A stretch of DNA of 64,000 nucleotides from Companilactobacillus mindensis DSM 14500 (GCF_001434275.1 NZ_AZEZ01000013.1:29965-93964), one strand, 5' to 3'. Shown: positions 36,376 through 46,868, numbered from the stretch's first letter. Numbers and translations are program-made. The notes: generated from the sequence alone by a model not told the origin.

Positions 36376-36987
36376 ATGGAGAGTTTTTTAACGTATATCA
36401 AGCAAAACGTGATCTTAGTAGGTGTTTTAGTTGGTTTGACGATCCTAGGTTCAGTTTATTTATTGACTCATCAAGTCGCTGCACCAGTAAAGAATGAAAT
36501 TGCTACGGCTAAAACTGAGCCTCAGAAAAGTGCTAGTCAAAAAAAGCTTCCGGAACAAAAAATCTTCGTCGTCGATATTCAAGGTGCGGTGAATAGATCC
36601 GGCGTTTATCGGTTGAAAAATGGGGCAATCGTGCAGGAAGCCTTGCAAATGGCTGGAGGAATAACTGAGAATGCGGACGTAAAACAGCTCAATCAGGCCC
36701 AGCGGATTACTGATCAAATGCAAATCTATGTCCCTTATAAGGGCGAACAGATCAATTCTAATAATAAAAATAATCAAGCTAATTCTAAGGCAAAGAAGCA
36801 AGTCAATTTGAATACGGCGACAGTCGATGATTTTAAAGATGTGTCGGGGATCGGGCCTAAGAAAGCTGAGAAAATAATTGCTTATCGGGAGAAAAATGGC
36901 AATTTTAAAGAGTTACATGATCTGACTAAGGTGGGTGGCTTTGGTGAAAAGAGTTTGGACGCTTTAAAAGAGCAACTGACCGTTTAG
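36376..36987 (+). CDS. comEA: competence protein ComEA, DNA receptor
   Basis: The 203-residue membrane-anchored protein binds incoming DNA. It has one N-terminal transmembrane segment (about residues 13-32), a SLBB domain (VVDIQGAVNRSGVYRLKNG) and two C-terminal helix-hairpin-helix motifs (VNLNTATVDDFKDVSGIGPK; FKELHDLTKVGGFG). I chose the ATG at 36376 with GAGGTGA upstream over a TTG at 36358. It precedes comEC by 3 bases. Confidence 0.94.
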   Translation: MESFLTYIKQNVILVGVLVGLTILGSVYLLTHQVAAPVKNEIATAKTEPQKSASQKKLPEQKIFVVDIQGAVNRSGVYRLKNGAIVQEALQMAGGITENADVKQLNQAQRITDQMQIYVPYKGEQINSNNKNNQANSKAKKQVNLNTATVDDFKDVSGIGPKKAEKIIAYREKNGNFKELHDLTKVGGFGEKSLDALKEQLTV

Positions 36988-36990
36988 TTT

Positions 36991-39243
36991 ATGAAAGGCT
37001 TGTGGATTTTCCCAACATTAGTAGCAATTTTAGTGATTGCTATATATTTTGAAACAAAATTTTTGATCATCGGTTTATTAATATTAGCGGTACGGATCTT
37101 GGTATTACGAAAAAGGCATCTGAATTTAGTTGTTATTTTGTTGGCGGCAATATTTTTGATCCGCTGCCAGTTGATCCAGCAGAGTATCCCTAAAGTCCCT
37201 GAATTTAAAACGGCCACGATCAGTCCCGACAGTATTAGTGTCAATGGCGATAATCTCAGTGGAGAATTAAAAACTAAAACTCAGTTCGTTCGTTTCAACT
37301 ATCGGATCAAAACTGAAATAGAACAACATTTTTGGAAAAATCTTTCGGAGATAATTCAAGTTAAAGTTACCACGAGTGAAATTGTTAAAATTTCTGGTCC
37401 TAGAAATATCGGTGAATTTAATTTCCAAAAGTACGCGACCCATAAAAACGTCTATTATATGGCTAAAATAGAGAAAATTAGTCAACCAACTTTATTTCAG
37501 CCCCAAACATTATTTGAAAGAATAAATGTTTTACGAATACATATAATCAACTATTTCAAGCCACTCCCCAAATGGTTAAGGGTTCATGCACAGAGTCTGA
37601 TCGTTGGCTATACTGAGTACGACGACAAAGATTTTCTCAAGATACTTAGCACTTTGGGTATCATTCACTTGTTCAGTCTGTCGGGACTGCATGTGTTGAT
37701 AATTTTGACCATATTGAGAAAACTGACCTCGTGGTTGAAGATCCCCTTGGAGTGGGTCAATACTGTCATGTTAGTGCTTTTGCCTTGTTACGGCCTATTG
37801 GTGGGATCAAAGAGCGGTATTTGGCGGGCAATCGTGTTGGCGATGGTCGGAATAATTTGCCAGAAGTTACGATTGAATCTCAGCCGCTTAGATATTTTTA
37901 GTTTGACGATGTTGTTGTGTCTGTTCATTTATCCGTTTGCAGTCATAGAGATGGGCGGGCAACTGAGTTTTTTGCTGGCTTTTGCAATTTTGTACCTATA
38001 TAAACCAACTCGTTTTTTATTGATGACTTTTGAGATGAATTTAGTCAGCTTACCGATAATTTGCTTATATACGTATCAATTCAATTATCTAACGCTGCTG
38101 ACCAATATTATTTTTGTACCGTTCTTTACTTATTTTATTTTGCCGGTGACATTGATCTCAGCGCTGAGTGTCAAATGGTCTTTTTGGCAATTGCTCAATT
38201 CGTTTTATGCGGAATTGTATAAGAATTTGGATGCGATAGCAAATAATCTTGATTTTATATTTATTACGGGCAGTTTATCCATTTGGTCAGTGATTATTTT
38301 AAGCATTATCGGAATCTTTTATGTTGAAAGCAGGGGATTTGCCAATAAATTTTTGGGTCAATATCTGATTATCTTCGTTAGTTGTATCGTCTTTAATAAA
38401 TTTCCACTTTTTGGCTCCGTCAATCTGATCGATGTTGGCCAAGGCGACAGCATCATGGTTACGACGCCGTTGAATCGACAGACTTTTTTGATCGATGTGG
38501 CTGGAAAACTCAGTTATCCAACCAAGCCGTGGGCTAAACGAACTGTACATGATCAAGTTGACAATAGTACCTTGCCATTTTTGAAATTCCAAGGGATCAG
38601 TCATATCGATAAAATTTTTTTGAGCCATAAAGATGTGGATCACGTTGGCAATTTGGAGACAATACTGACGAAATTCAAAGTTAAAGAAGTCAATTTTGGA
38701 ATCGGCTTGGAGAATAATCCCCGGATAAAATCGGCTATCAAGCGGCATCCACAAGTCAAATTTAAAAATCTTCGTCAAGAAGATGCTTTTCAGACCGGTC
38801 CGATCAAGTGGGAAGTTTTGTGGCCACAAAAGTTCAGCATAGGTGAAAATGGTGATTCCTTAACATTGTTAGCCCAGATCAAACAAAAGAAGTGGCTTTT
38901 TCCCGGTGATTTGGATATAGCTGGTGAAAAAGCCATCGTTAAAGATCATCAATTTAAAGTCGACTATTTAAAAGTTGGTCACCACGGTTCACGGACAGCC
39001 ACGAGTGAAAAGTTATTGGATGTAATCCAGCCAAAATTTGGTTTTATTTCTGCTGGGATCAATAATCGTTACGGACACCCCAATAAGGAAACCTTGGAAC
39101 GGTTACAACGACATGGGGTCCGATATTTAAATACGGCCGATTATGGTATGATATCTTGGTATTATTATTTCTTTAACGATGAAGAAAAGATAACAACTTT
39201 CTTAAAGGGTGACTTGCTTGAAAATAACGGAATTAAAAAATAA
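36991..39243 (+). CDS. comEC: DNA internalisation channel ComEC/Rec2
   Basis: The 750-residue polytopic protein forms the DNA uptake channel. It has two N-terminal helices and an OB-fold region (about 60-180). The competence domain has many transmembrane helices (IHLFSLSGLHVLIILT), and a C-terminal metallo-beta-lactamase-like domain carries LIDVGQGDSIMV, SHKDVDHVGNLE and LKVGHHGSRTATS. No good ribosome binding site is visible before the ATG, so translation is probably coupled to comEA, whose stop is 3 bases upstream. No comEB lies between them. Confidence 0.94.
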   Translation: MKGLWIFPTLVAILVIAIYFETKFLIIGLLILAVRILVLRKRHLNLVVILLAAIFLIRCQLIQQSIPKVPEFKTATISPDSISVNGDNLSGELKTKTQFVRFNYRIKTEIEQHFWKNLSEIIQVKVTTSEIVKISGPRNIGEFNFQKYATHKNVYYMAKIEKISQPTLFQPQTLFERINVLRIHIINYFKPLPKWLRVHAQSLIVGYTEYDDKDFLKILSTLGIIHLFSLSGLHVLIILTILRKLTSWLKIPLEWVNTVMLVLLPCYGLLVGSKSGIWRAIVLAMVGIICQKLRLNLSRLDIFSLTMLLCLFIYPFAVIEMGGQLSFLLAFAILYLYKPTRFLLMTFEMNLVSLPIICLYTYQFNYLTLLTNIIFVPFFTYFILPVTLISALSVKWSFWQLLNSFYAELYKNLDAIANNLDFIFITGSLSIWSVIILSIIGIFYVESRGFANKFLGQYLIIFVSCIVFNKFPLFGSVNLIDVGQGDSIMVTTPLNRQTFLIDVAGKLSYPTKPWAKRTVHDQVDNSTLPFLKFQGISHIDKIFLSHKDVDHVGNLETILTKFKVKEVNFGIGLENNPRIKSAIKRHPQVKFKNLRQEDAFQTGPIKWEVLWPQKFSIGENGDSLTLLAQIKQKKWLFPGDLDIAGEKAIVKDHQFKVDYLKVGHHGSRTATSEKLLDVIQPKFGFISAGINNRYGHPNKETLERLQRHGVRYLNTADYGMISWYYYFFNDEEKITTFLKGDLLENNGIKK

Positions 39244-40231
39244 CTTAAAACAAGGTAATTTGAATAATGTCTATTTGATTACTGGTACTGAACAAGTCTT
39301 TATTAAAGACATTCAAAAATCATTTAAAGCAATCATGTCTCCTGAAGAACAGGATATGAACTTCTCTAATTTTGATTTGGAGGAAGTTTCCTTAGCAGAT
39401 ATGATCAATGAAGCTATTTCTGCACCATTCTTTGGTGAGAGAAGATTGGTCTTTGCGGAACATCCTTATTTTTTAACGGCGGAAAAGACCAAAAATGCAG
39501 TCGACCAAGATGTTGAACTATTGCTGAAATACATCAAAAATCCAACACCATCGACGATTTTGGTTATTTTTGCTGCCTATGAAAAATTAGATGCACGTAA
39601 AAAAATCGTTAAACAGCTTAAAAAATTAGCAGTGACAGTTGATGCGGGGCAGATGGAAGGCCCAATGTTGACGAGAACGATAATAAATGATTTAAAAATT
39701 GCTGGTTATCAAATCGACAACGATGCTTTGGATCTGCTGATCAATAAGACCAAAAGCAATTACTCATTGATCACTAACCAGTTGGAAAAATTAAAGCTTT
39801 ATGCTTTGCAGACTAAAAAAATCGATCGCCAGGCCGTGGCTGAATTAGTACCACAATCATTGGAAGATAATGTTTTTGACTTAATGAATGAAATTCTCGG
39901 TAAAAATATTTATCAAGCTGAGGAACTTTATCACCAATTTTTACTGCAAAAGATCGATCCAATTTTGCTAGTGGCCATTTTGACATCGCAATTACGGCTC
40001 TTGATCCAAGTGAAGATCCTTTCAGAAAAAGGCTTGTCAGAACCAACGATTGCTAAGAGTCTCAAGATACATCCTTATCGAGTAAAATTAGCTCATCGAC
40101 AAGTTAAAACGTTAAAATTATCTCAATTACGAGTGATGTATGGAGAAATTGTCAACTTGGATTACCAGATCAAGTCAGGGCAGGGTGACAAAGAGTTGCT
40201 ATTCGATTTGTTTATTGCCAAATTTGCCTAA
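39218..40231 (+). CDS. holA: DNA polymerase III delta subunit
   Basis: HolA loads the sliding clamp as part of the clamp loader. The 337-residue product has VYLITGTEQVFIKDIQKSF at the N-terminus and the usual three-domain layout, with DNVFDLMNEILGKN in the middle. I place the start at TTG 39218, six bases after AAAGGGTGA, so it overlaps comEC by 26 bases. comEC-holA-rpsT is a standard Firmicutes order, with rpsT on the opposite strand. Confidence 0.92.
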   Translation: MKITELKNNLKQGNLNNVYLITGTEQVFIKDIQKSFKAIMSPEEQDMNFSNFDLEEVSLADMINEAISAPFFGERRLVFAEHPYFLTAEKTKNAVDQDVELLLKYIKNPTPSTILVIFAAYEKLDARKKIVKQLKKLAVTVDAGQMEGPMLTRTIINDLKIAGYQIDNDALDLLINKTKSNYSLITNQLEKLKLYALQTKKIDRQAVAELVPQSLEDNVFDLMNEILGKNIYQAEELYHQFLLQKIDPILLVAILTSQLRLLIQVKILSEKGLSEPTIAKSLKIHPYRVKLAHRQVKTLKLSQLRVMYGEIVNLDYQIKSGQGDKELLFDLFIAKFA

Positions 40232-40270
40232 AGAAGGCACAAAAATATCGCCAGTTTTATGCAGTAACGT

Positions 40271-40311
40271 AAAATGACCTCTGATTCAGTTGAAGAATCA
40301 GAGGTCATTTT
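40271..40311. terminator. bidirectional terminator between holA and rpsT (copy E)
   Basis: A perfect 17-bp stem (40271-40287 with 40295-40311) has a 7-base loop and A and T runs on either side, suiting both convergent genes. The leader GCAGTAACGTAAAATGACC upstream is nearly the same as in copy B. TTTGGACAAAAT follows the hairpin, as it does after copy D. Confidence 0.92.
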
Positions 40312-40354
40312 AAATTTGGACAAAATAAAAAAGCAACCGAATGGCTGCTTATCA

Positions 40355-40603
40355 TTAATTCAATTTTGCAAGTCTTGACTTATCACGAGCAGCCTTGTTA
40401 GCTTTGATTAGGCCTTTTGACTTAGCCATATCAATTGCACGGACGGCTGTTCTGAACAAATCATCTTTGTTGTCAGCGTTGTTAGCAGCTGAAGCTTCGA
40501 AGTTCTTAATTGCTGAACGCATTGAACTTCTTTGTGCATTATTGCGAAGGTTTGCGCTTTCGGCAGTCTTTACACGTTTCATAGCTGATTTAATTTGTGG
40601 CAT
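40355..40603 (-). CDS. rpsT: 30S ribosomal protein S20
   Basis: This small basic helical protein binds 16S r[17 protein letters not shown] at the start and [19 protein letters not shown] at the end are typical. The ATG at 40603 has GGAGGTG at ideal spacing; the longer in-frame start at 40612 is ignored. The length of 82 residues is normal. Confidence 0.97.
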   Translation of the reverse strand: MPQIKSAMKRVKTAESANLRNNAQRSSMRSAIKNFEASAANNADNKDDLFRTAVRAIDMAKSKGLIKANKAARDKSRLAKLN

Positions 40604-40650
40604 TAATTTCACCTCCGATTACATAGTAAGCTTAAAACTCAATACATAGA

Positions 40651-40679
40651 ATTATACATAATTCCCAGTGGCAATGCAA
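40651..40679 (-). promoter_or_regulatory. promoter of rpsT
   Basis: On the minus strand TTGCAT and TATAAT are 17 bases apart, with TG just before the -10. This is a good sigma-A promoter about 50 bases before the rpsT start codon. Confidence 0.75.
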
Positions 40680-40703
40680 TGAAATGTCGATTTTTTTTCA
40701 CTA

Positions 40704-40732
40704 TTGCATTATTCTCCATTATGTAGTAAATT
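40704..40732 (+). promoter_or_regulatory. promoter of rpsO
   Basis: TTGCAT and TAAATT are 17 bases apart, about 85 bases before the rpsO start codon. The interval is long enough for an S15-binding leader structure, but I could not define one. Confidence 0.6.
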
Positions 40733-40818
40733 AATTAACTGTGTTAACCATGCTCTGTTTGACGAATCACCAACGCATTCATAGTTTGGCTAAATTTAAA
40801 AGGAAAAGGTGAATTGAA

Positions 40819-41088
40819 ATGGCTATTTCAAAAGAAAAGAAAAACGAAATTATCAAGCAATATGCTCGTAAAGATGGAGACACTGGTTCTCCAGAAGTAC
40901 AAATTGCTGTATTAACTTATGATATCAACTCATTGAACGACCACTTGAAGGTTAACAAGAAAGACCACCACTCATATGTTGGTCTATTGAAGAAGATCGG
41001 TCACCGTCGTAACTTACTAGCTTACTTACGTGAAAAAGATGTTCAACGTTACCGTGAACTAATCAAGTCATTAGGTCTACGTCGTTAA
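40819..41088 (+). CDS. rpsO: 30S ribosomal protein S15
   Basis: S15 is a primary 16S rRNA binder of 89 residues. The sequence [23 protein letters not shown] and the signature [18 protein letters not shown] are diagnostic. It stands alone with its own promoter and terminator and is followed by RNase J2. Confidence 0.98.
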   Translation: MAISKEKKNEIIKQYARKDGDTGSPEVQIAVLTYDINSLNDHLKVNKKDHHSYVGLLKKIGHRRNLLAYLREKDVQRYRELIKSLGLRR

Positions 41089-41098
41089 TATTTATTTT

Positions 41099-41130
41099 AG
41101 GAGATTCCAGAAATGGATCTCCTATTTTTT
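41099..41130 (+). terminator. terminator of rpsO
   Basis: AGGAGATTCC and GGATCTCCT pair with a one-base bulge, followed by a run of eight T. Confidence 0.85.
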
Positions 41131-41140
41131 TTGCATATTT

Positions 41141-41169
41141 TTTCTAAATAGTGTCGGATATGGTAGAAT
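41141..41169 (+). promoter_or_regulatory. candidate promoter of rnjB
   Basis: A good -10 (TAGAAT) lies 17 bases after a weak -35 (TTTCTA). About 20 bases further down, the leader has a perfect 14-bp palindrome AGTCTTAAAAGACT at 41192-41205, which could be an operator or an RNA hairpin. Confidence 0.45.
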
Positions 41170-41262
41170 GAAAAACAGGTATAGCTTAAATAGTCTTAAA
41201 AGACTTAAAAATCACAATAGAATATTATGACCTATGCTATTTTAATGAAATGAGAGATGAAT

Positions 41263-42960
41263 ATGGACAAAAAAATTAAGATAATTTTGTTAAGTGGTGT
41301 ACGTGAAAATGGAAAGAACATGTACGCAGTAGAAGTAAATGATGAGATCTATATTTTAGATATCGGATTGCAATATCCAGATAATGACCTTTACGGAATT
41401 GATTTGGTCGTTCCTGATATGAGTTATATCAAGCAAAACATTGATAAAGTGGTGGGAATCTTCCTATCACATGGCCATGCCGATGCCATTGGAGCTTTAC
41501 CTTATTTGATCAGTGAATATGACATTCCTGTATTCGGTTCAGAAATGACGATCGAATTAGCTAAGATCGTTTGTTCAAATGATCGTCGCAGTAAAAAGTT
41601 CTCTAACTTCCATGTTATTGATGAAAATACAGCGATTGATTTTGATCAAGCTTCTGTATCGTTCTTTAAGACGACGCACTCAATCCCTGGTTCTTTAGGA
41701 ATCGTTATTAAGACTTCTGAAGGACAAATCGTTTATACTGGCGATTTCAAGTTTGACCAAGCATCTGCACCAACTTACAAGACTGATTATGGTCGAATTG
41801 CTAAGATCGGCAGTGAAAGAGTTTTGGCCTTGTTGAGTGACTCGGCTAATGCTGAATCTCCTTACGAAAATTCTAGCGAAAAAGATATTTACGAATATAT
41901 TTTGGATACGTTTAGCTATCACAATGGTCGCATCATTGTTGCTCAAGTTGCTTCTAATATTCAAAGAATGCAACAAGTACTCGATGCTGCCGCTAAGACA
42001 GGCCGTCAAGTATTCTTGTCTGGAACAGATGCTGAAAAGATCTTGAAAACAGCCATGAGACTCGGCTATTTGAAGATTTCCGACAAGGATTTAATTGTTA
42101 AGCCTAAAGATTTGGAAAAAATCGACAATAACAAATTAGTCGTTATTGAAACCGGCAAGATGGGCGAACCAGTTAAATTACTTCAAAAGATGGCTAATCC
42201 AGCTGCCAAGACTAAGTTCCAAATTGAAGAAGGCGACCTTGTCTTCATCGCTACGACGCCTTCACATGCTATGGATACTACAGTTGCCAAAGCACGGGAT
42301 GCGATTTACCGTACCGGTGCCGAAGTTAAAGCTTTGAGCGACGACAAACACTCATCTGGTCATGCCAACAAATCTGATCTTCAATTGATGATCAACTTGT
42401 TGAACCCAGAAAACGTTATTCCAGTTCAAGGTGAATATCGCTTACTTGATGCTCACGCAAGAATTGCTCACGAAACAGGTATTCCTTATCAAAATATCTT
42501 CCTTACAAAGAAGGGGGACGTTTTGAATTATGAAAATGGACAATTTTATCGTGGAAAAGGCGTCGATGCTGGCGATACCATGATTGATGGAATTGGCGTT
42601 GGTGATATTGGTAGTATCGTTCTTCGTGACCGTGAATTATTGGCCCAAGACGGTGTTTTCATTGCCGTAGCTACAATTGACCGTAAGAAGAAAAAAGTCG
42701 TTGCTAAGCCTAAAATCACGGCTCGTGGTTTCGTTTATATGCGTGCCAGCCGTGACCTTCTAAGCGAAAGTTCCGACATTATCGTCAATACGATCGTAGA
42801 CTACATGCAAAATAGTAAAGACTTTGACTGGTCAGATTTGAAACAAGGCGTTCGTGACAAATTGAACCACTTCTTGTATGAACAAACTAACCGTCACCCG
42901 GTTATTTTGCCAGTGATCATGGAAGTTAACCAAAATAGACATAGAAAAGCCAAAAAATAA
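41263..42960 (+). CDS. rnjB: ribonuclease J2
   Basis: This is a paralogue of RNase J1 (see 20677) and its likely partner in a J1-J2 complex. It keeps the beta-CASP layout (THSIPGSLG, YTGDFKFD, HSSGHANKSD), but the metal-binding motif reads SHGHADAIGA, so the last histidine of HxHxDH is alanine. Such loss is known for RNase J2 proteins, which are weak enzymes. I use the ATG at 41263; the ATG at 41257 would have a worse-placed ribosome binding site. About 565 residues. Confidence 0.94.
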   Translation: MDKKIKIILLSGVRENGKNMYAVEVNDEIYILDIGLQYPDNDLYGIDLVVPDMSYIKQNIDKVVGIFLSHGHADAIGALPYLISEYDIPVFGSEMTIELAKIVCSNDRRSKKFSNFHVIDENTAIDFDQASVSFFKTTHSIPGSLGIVIKTSEGQIVYTGDFKFDQASAPTYKTDYGRIAKIGSERVLALLSDSANAESPYENSSEKDIYEYILDTFSYHNGRIIVAQVASNIQRMQQVLDAAAKTGRQVFLSGTDAEKILKTAMRLGYLKISDKDLIVKPKDLEKIDNNKLVVIETGKMGEPVKLLQKMANPAAKTKFQIEEGDLVFIATTPSHAMDTTVAKARDAIYRTGAEVKALSDDKHSSGHANKSDLQLMINLLNPENVIPVQGEYRLLDAHARIAHETGIPYQNIFLTKKGDVLNYENGQFYRGKGVDAGDTMIDGIGVGDIGSIVLRDRELLAQDGVFIAVATIDRKKKKVVAKPKITARGFVYMRASRDLLSESSDIIVNTIVDYMQNSKDFDWSDLKQGVRDKLNHFLYEQTNRHPVILPVIMEVNQNRHRKAKK

Positions 42961-42997
42961 AATGATTTAATTTTTTTGGATATTGTTGAGGTATTGT

Positions 42998-43948
42998 ATG
43001 GATAACGATGCAGATAATCTAAAAAAAATCATTGATCAAGCCGATGAAGCCTTTGAACAAGGTAATTGGGAAGAATCGACTGATTTATATACTCAGGTTT
43101 ATGCGATGCAGCAGACCTTTTCGATCAACAAAGGGCTTGCTGCATCTTTATTGAATCAACAAAGACCTGGCGATGCTGAAGCTGTGATTTTGGATTATTT
43201 TAATTATTACCTCAGTGAACCGGATACGGCGGAATTGGCTCTGGATATTATTTTGGAAAACAACGATTTTTTGTTAGCCAATCAGATGCTCAATTTTTAC
43301 GATGCAAGTACACAGCCAAATATTAAACCAGATTTGATCGATGATTTTATCAAACGTATTAAAATAGCAGAAGACAGGCATGAACGAGTTTTTAAACCGG
43401 AAAAGGATAAAATCTCGAGTCGACTGCTGTCAATTGTTACTGAACCGACGGCTGAGCAAATTCAATTGCTAAGAAAGTTAAGGGAATTTAACAAAGCTGA
43501 CTATATAAAAAATGCCAAGATATTATTGGGCAATCCCTTGTTGCATCCGCTTTTAAAGAGCGAAGCACTTGAGAATTTATTGAAGCTTGGGTTGGATGAA
43601 GAGATCGATATTTCATTTTACGGTGAAAATAAAACTTGCAATCCAAGCCATCTCATGCCTATTATGTCAACTGATGTCTATTTGAAAATGTGTGACGAAT
43701 TAGAAAAATTATTGGCCAATGACAGTGCTTCGCAGTTGGAAAATTTCAAAGGCGAATTGTCGTTGTATTCGGCATTTGTATACCCATTCGGAAATAAAAT
43801 AATAAAAGACCCTGCACTCTGGACAAAAGCAATGCTTTTAAGGTATGGTTTAGTAGATGATTCACAGGTAAGTGATAATCAAGGTTTAGACGAAGTAAAA
43901 ACTTGGTTAAAACGGTTCGATGAGCTGATCAATACCTTTCAGGAGTGA
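42998..43948 (+). CDS. tetratricopeptide-like protein of unknown function
   Basis: The product has 316 residues. The N-terminal 100 residues have TPR-like helical pairs (IIDQADEAFEQGNWEESTDLYTQ is cut across one pair, with LAASLLNQQRPGDAEAVI in the next). The rest is helical with no signature I recognise, including a region resembling the DUF3196/TPR proteins found near tuf in lactobacilli. No signal peptide. Start ATG at 42998 with TGAGGT upstream. Confidence 0.75.
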   Translation: MDNDADNLKKIIDQADEAFEQGNWEESTDLYTQVYAMQQTFSINKGLAASLLNQQRPGDAEAVILDYFNYYLSEPDTAELALDIILENNDFLLANQMLNFYDASTQPNIKPDLIDDFIKRIKIAEDRHERVFKPEKDKISSRLLSIVTEPTAEQIQLLRKLREFNKADYIKNAKILLGNPLLHPLLKSEALENLLKLGLDEEIDISFYGENKTCNPSHLMPIMSTDVYLKMCDELEKLLANDSASQLENFKGELSLYSAFVYPFGNKIIKDPALWTKAMLLRYGLVDDSQVSDNQGLDEVKTWLKRFDELINTFQE

Positions 43949-44001
43949 AACTTTTTTAAAGTTTTTTCGCTTTGAGTATTTACAATTGCGTTTACGGCCT
44001 G

Positions 44002-44024
44002 TATACTCCAAAGAGTATATTTTT
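44002..44024 (+). terminator. weak terminator upstream of tuf
   Basis: TATACTC and GAGTATA form a perfect 7-bp stem with a 4-base loop, followed by five T. It is the likely terminator of the TPR gene. Confidence 0.55.
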
Positions 44025-44048
44025 AGTCGGTGATTTGCGTTGAATTAC

Positions 44049-44077
44049 TTTGCTTTCACCTCTGAAAGTAGTATAAT
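44049..44077 (+). promoter_or_regulatory. promoter of tuf
   Basis: A consensus -10, TATAAT (44072-44077), lies about 80 bases before the tuf start codon. The sequence at -35 (TTTGCT at 17 bases) is weak. Confidence 0.5.
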
Positions 44078-44155
44078 TTTTCAGTAAAGAGTCGTCTAAA
44101 GAACATTTTCTTTGGATCAATCTTATGAAATGAAATTTTAGGAGGATTCTTTGTA

Positions 44156-45346
44156 ATGGCAGAAAAAGAACATTATGAGAGAACAAAGCCCCATGTAAAT
44201 ATTGGGACAATTGGTCACGTTGACCACGGTAAGACTACTTTAACAGCAGCAATCACTAAGGTTTTGGCTGACAAAGGTTTAGCAAAGGCTGAAGATTACG
44301 CTGATATCGATAAAGCCCCAGAAGAAAAGGAACGTGGGATTACAATCAACACTGCTCACGTTGAATACGAAACTGAAAAGCGTCACTATGCACATATCGA
44401 TGCTCCAGGACACGCTGATTACGTTAAGAATATGATCACTGGTGCTGCACAAATGGATGGTGCCATCCTTGTTGTTGCTGCTACTGATGGTCCTATGCCA
44501 CAAACTCGTGAACACATCTTGCTTGCTCGCCAAGTTGGTGTTGAATACATCGTTGTCTTCTTGAACAAGACTGACCTTGTTGATGACCCTGAATTGACAG
44601 ACTTAGTTGAGATGGAAGTTCGTGAACTTCTATCAGAATACGATTTCCCAGGGGATGACATTCCTGTTATCCGTGGTTCAGCTTTGAAGGCTCTTGAAGG
44701 TGACCCAGAAGAAATCAAACACGTTGAAGAATTACTTGATGTTGTTGATGAATACATCCCAACACCAGAACGTGATAATACAAAACCATTCATGATGCCT
44801 GTTGAAGATGTCTTCACTATCACTGGTCGTGGTACTGTTGCATCTGGTCGTATCGATCGTGGTGAAGTTAAGATTGGTGACGAAGTTGAAATCGTTGGTT
44901 TGAAGCCAGAAGTATTGAAGTCAACTGTTACTGGTCTAGAAATGTTCCGTAAGACTCTTGATTTAGGTGAAGCCGGAGATAACGTTGGTATCTTACTACG
45001 TGGTATTAACCGTGATCAAATCGAACGTGGACAAGTTCTTGCTAAGCCAGGTTCAATCCAAACTCACAACAAGTTCAAGGGTGAAGTTTATATCATGAGT
45101 AAAGAAGAAGGTGGACGTCATACTCCATTCTTCTCAAACTACCGTCCACAATTCTACTTCCACACAACTGATGTTACTGGTGTTATTGAATTGCCAGAAG
45201 GTGTAGAAATGGTTATGCCTGGTGACCAAGTTACTTTCGAAGTTGACTTGATTGCTCCAGTTGCTATTGAAAATGGTACAAGATTTACTGTTCGTGAAGG
45301 TGGCCGTACTGTTGGTGCCGGAGTTGTTACAGAAATCTTAGACTAA
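44156..45346 (+). CDS. tuf: elongation factor Tu
   Basis: EF-Tu delivers aminoacyl-tRNA to the ribosome. The 396-residue protein has [15 protein letters not shown], the switch region [26 protein letters not shown] and NKTDLVDD. Codon use is strongly biased as in other highly expressed genes. It stands alone, not in a str operon, with AGGAGG upstream and its own terminator. Confidence 0.99.
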   Translation: MAEKEHYERTKPHVNIGTIGHVDHGKTTLTAAITKVLADKGLAKAEDYADIDKAPEEKERGITINTAHVEYETEKRHYAHIDAPGHADYVKNMITGAAQMDGAILVVAATDGPMPQTREHILLARQVGVEYIVVFLNKTDLVDDPELTDLVEMEVRELLSEYDFPGDDIPVIRGSALKALEGDPEEIKHVEELLDVVDEYIPTPERDNTKPFMMPVEDVFTITGRGTVASGRIDRGEVKIGDEVEIVGLKPEVLKSTVTGLEMFRKTLDLGEAGDNVGILLRGINRDQIERGQVLAKPGSIQTHNKFKGEVYIMSKEEGGRHTPFFSNYRPQFYFHTTDVTGVIELPEGVEMVMPGDQVTFEVDLIAPVAIENGTRFTVREGGRTVGAGVVTEILD

Positions 45347-45372
45347 TTTCTAAGGTAGTAATGATTGTTTAA

Positions 45373-45404
45373 AAAAGAGTTGGTTAATTCCAGCTCTTTT
45401 TTTA
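45373..45404 (+). terminator. terminator of tuf
   Basis: AAAAGAGTTGG and CCAGCTCTTTT form an 11-bp stem (one G-T) with a 6-base loop and a T run. Confidence 0.9.
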
Positions 45405-45487
45405 TTGCATAAATATTTAAAAATGATCCAAAGTATCATATAATAGAAAAATGATGTTTTAAAAATACTTGGAAATCACGTCGATTG

Positions 45488-45516
45488 TTTACAATATCGC
45501 CATTTTAAGGTAATAT
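45488..45516 (+). promoter_or_regulatory. promoter of tig
   Basis: TTTACA and TAATAT are 17 bases apart, about 40 bases before the tig start codon. Confidence 0.6.
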
Positions 45517-45558
45517 TACAAAGTATGAGATTGTTGAAATACCGGAGGGATAATATAA

Positions 45559-46845
45559 ATGTCTGCTAAGGCTAAATATACAAAAAAAGAAAATAACACT
45601 GGTGAATTGAAATTTGAAATTGACCAAGAAACTATCAAGAACGGTTTGAACACAGCTTTTGATCGTGTAAAGAAAAACCTAAACGTTCCTGGATTTAGAA
45701 AGGGTAGAGTACCTCGCCAAATCTTCAACCGTATGTATGGTGAAGAAGCATTGTACGAAGACGCTCTTAACGCTGTTTTACCAGCTGCTTATGAAAAAGC
45801 TGTTGGTGAAGCTAAAGTAGAACCTGTTGACCAACCACAAATTTCTGTTGACTCAATGGAAAAAGATCAACCATGGGCAATCACAGCAACTATTACTGTT
45901 AAACCTGATGTTGAACTTGGTGAATACAAGGGTATCGAAGTTAAGAAACAAAAACGTAATGTTATGAAGGCTGACGTTGAAGATCGTTTGGCTGAATTAC
46001 AAAAACAACAAGCTGAACTTGTTCTTAAAGACGGTAAAGCTGAAAAAGGCGACACAGTAATTATTGACTACGTTGGTACTGTTGATGGTAAAGAATTCGA
46101 CGGTGGCAGTGCTCAAAACTACTCACTAGAACTTGGTTCAGGTACATTCATTCCTGGCTTCGAAGACGAATTGATCGGTCACGCTGCTGGCGAAGATGTT
46201 GACGTTAACGTTACATTCCCAGAAGACTACCAAGCAAAAGAACTAGCTGGTAAGAAGGCTGTCTTTGCTACAAAACTTCACGAAGTTAAGACAAAGGAAT
46301 TACCTAAGTTAGATGATGACTTTGCTAAGGATGTTGACGAAAATGTTGACACACTTGAAGAATTAAAGACAAAGCTTCACGACGAAATCAAAGACCAAAA
46401 GAAACAAACTGCTGAAGAAAACATTCAAGAAGAAGCAATTTCTGGCGCAGTTAAGAATGCTAAGATCGACTCAATTCCACAAGCAATGATCGACACAGAA
46501 GTTGAAAACCAATTGAACCAATACTTGGCTAACTTACGTCGTCAAGGTATCGATCCTAAGTTGTACTACCAAATGACTGGTACAACAGAAGATACTTTGA
46601 AACAACAATTTGCTAAAGATGCCCAAGAACGTGTTAAGACTGACTTGGTTATCGAAGCAATCGTTGCTAAAGAAGACATCAAGCCTTCAGAAGACGAAAT
46701 CAAAGACGAAGTTAAATCACTTGCTGACGAATACAAGATGGAAGAATCAGCTGTTAGAAACGCATTGACAGACGAAATGTTGGCTCACGATATTTCAGCT
46801 AAGAAAGCAATTGAATTGATCGTTGATTCAGCTGTTGAAAAGTAA
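45559..46845 (+). CDS. tig: trigger factor
   Basis: This ribosome-bound chaperone with peptidyl-prolyl isomerase activity has 428 residues. The N-terminal ribosome-docking signature is [14 protein letters not shown]. The FKBP-like domain ([20 protein letters not shown]) spans about 155-245 and is followed by the long helical C-terminal arms. tig followed by clpX is conserved in Firmicutes. Confidence 0.98.
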   Translation: MSAKAKYTKKENNTGELKFEIDQETIKNGLNTAFDRVKKNLNVPGFRKGRVPRQIFNRMYGEEALYEDALNAVLPAAYEKAVGEAKVEPVDQPQISVDSMEKDQPWAITATITVKPDVELGEYKGIEVKKQKRNVMKADVEDRLAELQKQQAELVLKDGKAEKGDTVIIDYVGTVDGKEFDGGSAQNYSLELGSGTFIPGFEDELIGHAAGEDVDVNVTFPEDYQAKELAGKKAVFATKLHEVKTKELPKLDDDFAKDVDENVDTLEELKTKLHDEIKDQKKQTAEENIQEEAISGAVKNAKIDSIPQAMIDTEVENQLNQYLANLRRQGIDPKLYYQMTGTTEDTLKQQFAKDAQERVKTDLVIEAIVAKEDIKPSEDEIKDEVKSLADEYKMEESAVRNALTDEMLAHDISAKKAIELIVDSAVEK

Positions 46846-46868
46846 TCGATTCTTTTCTTAAAAATTGA

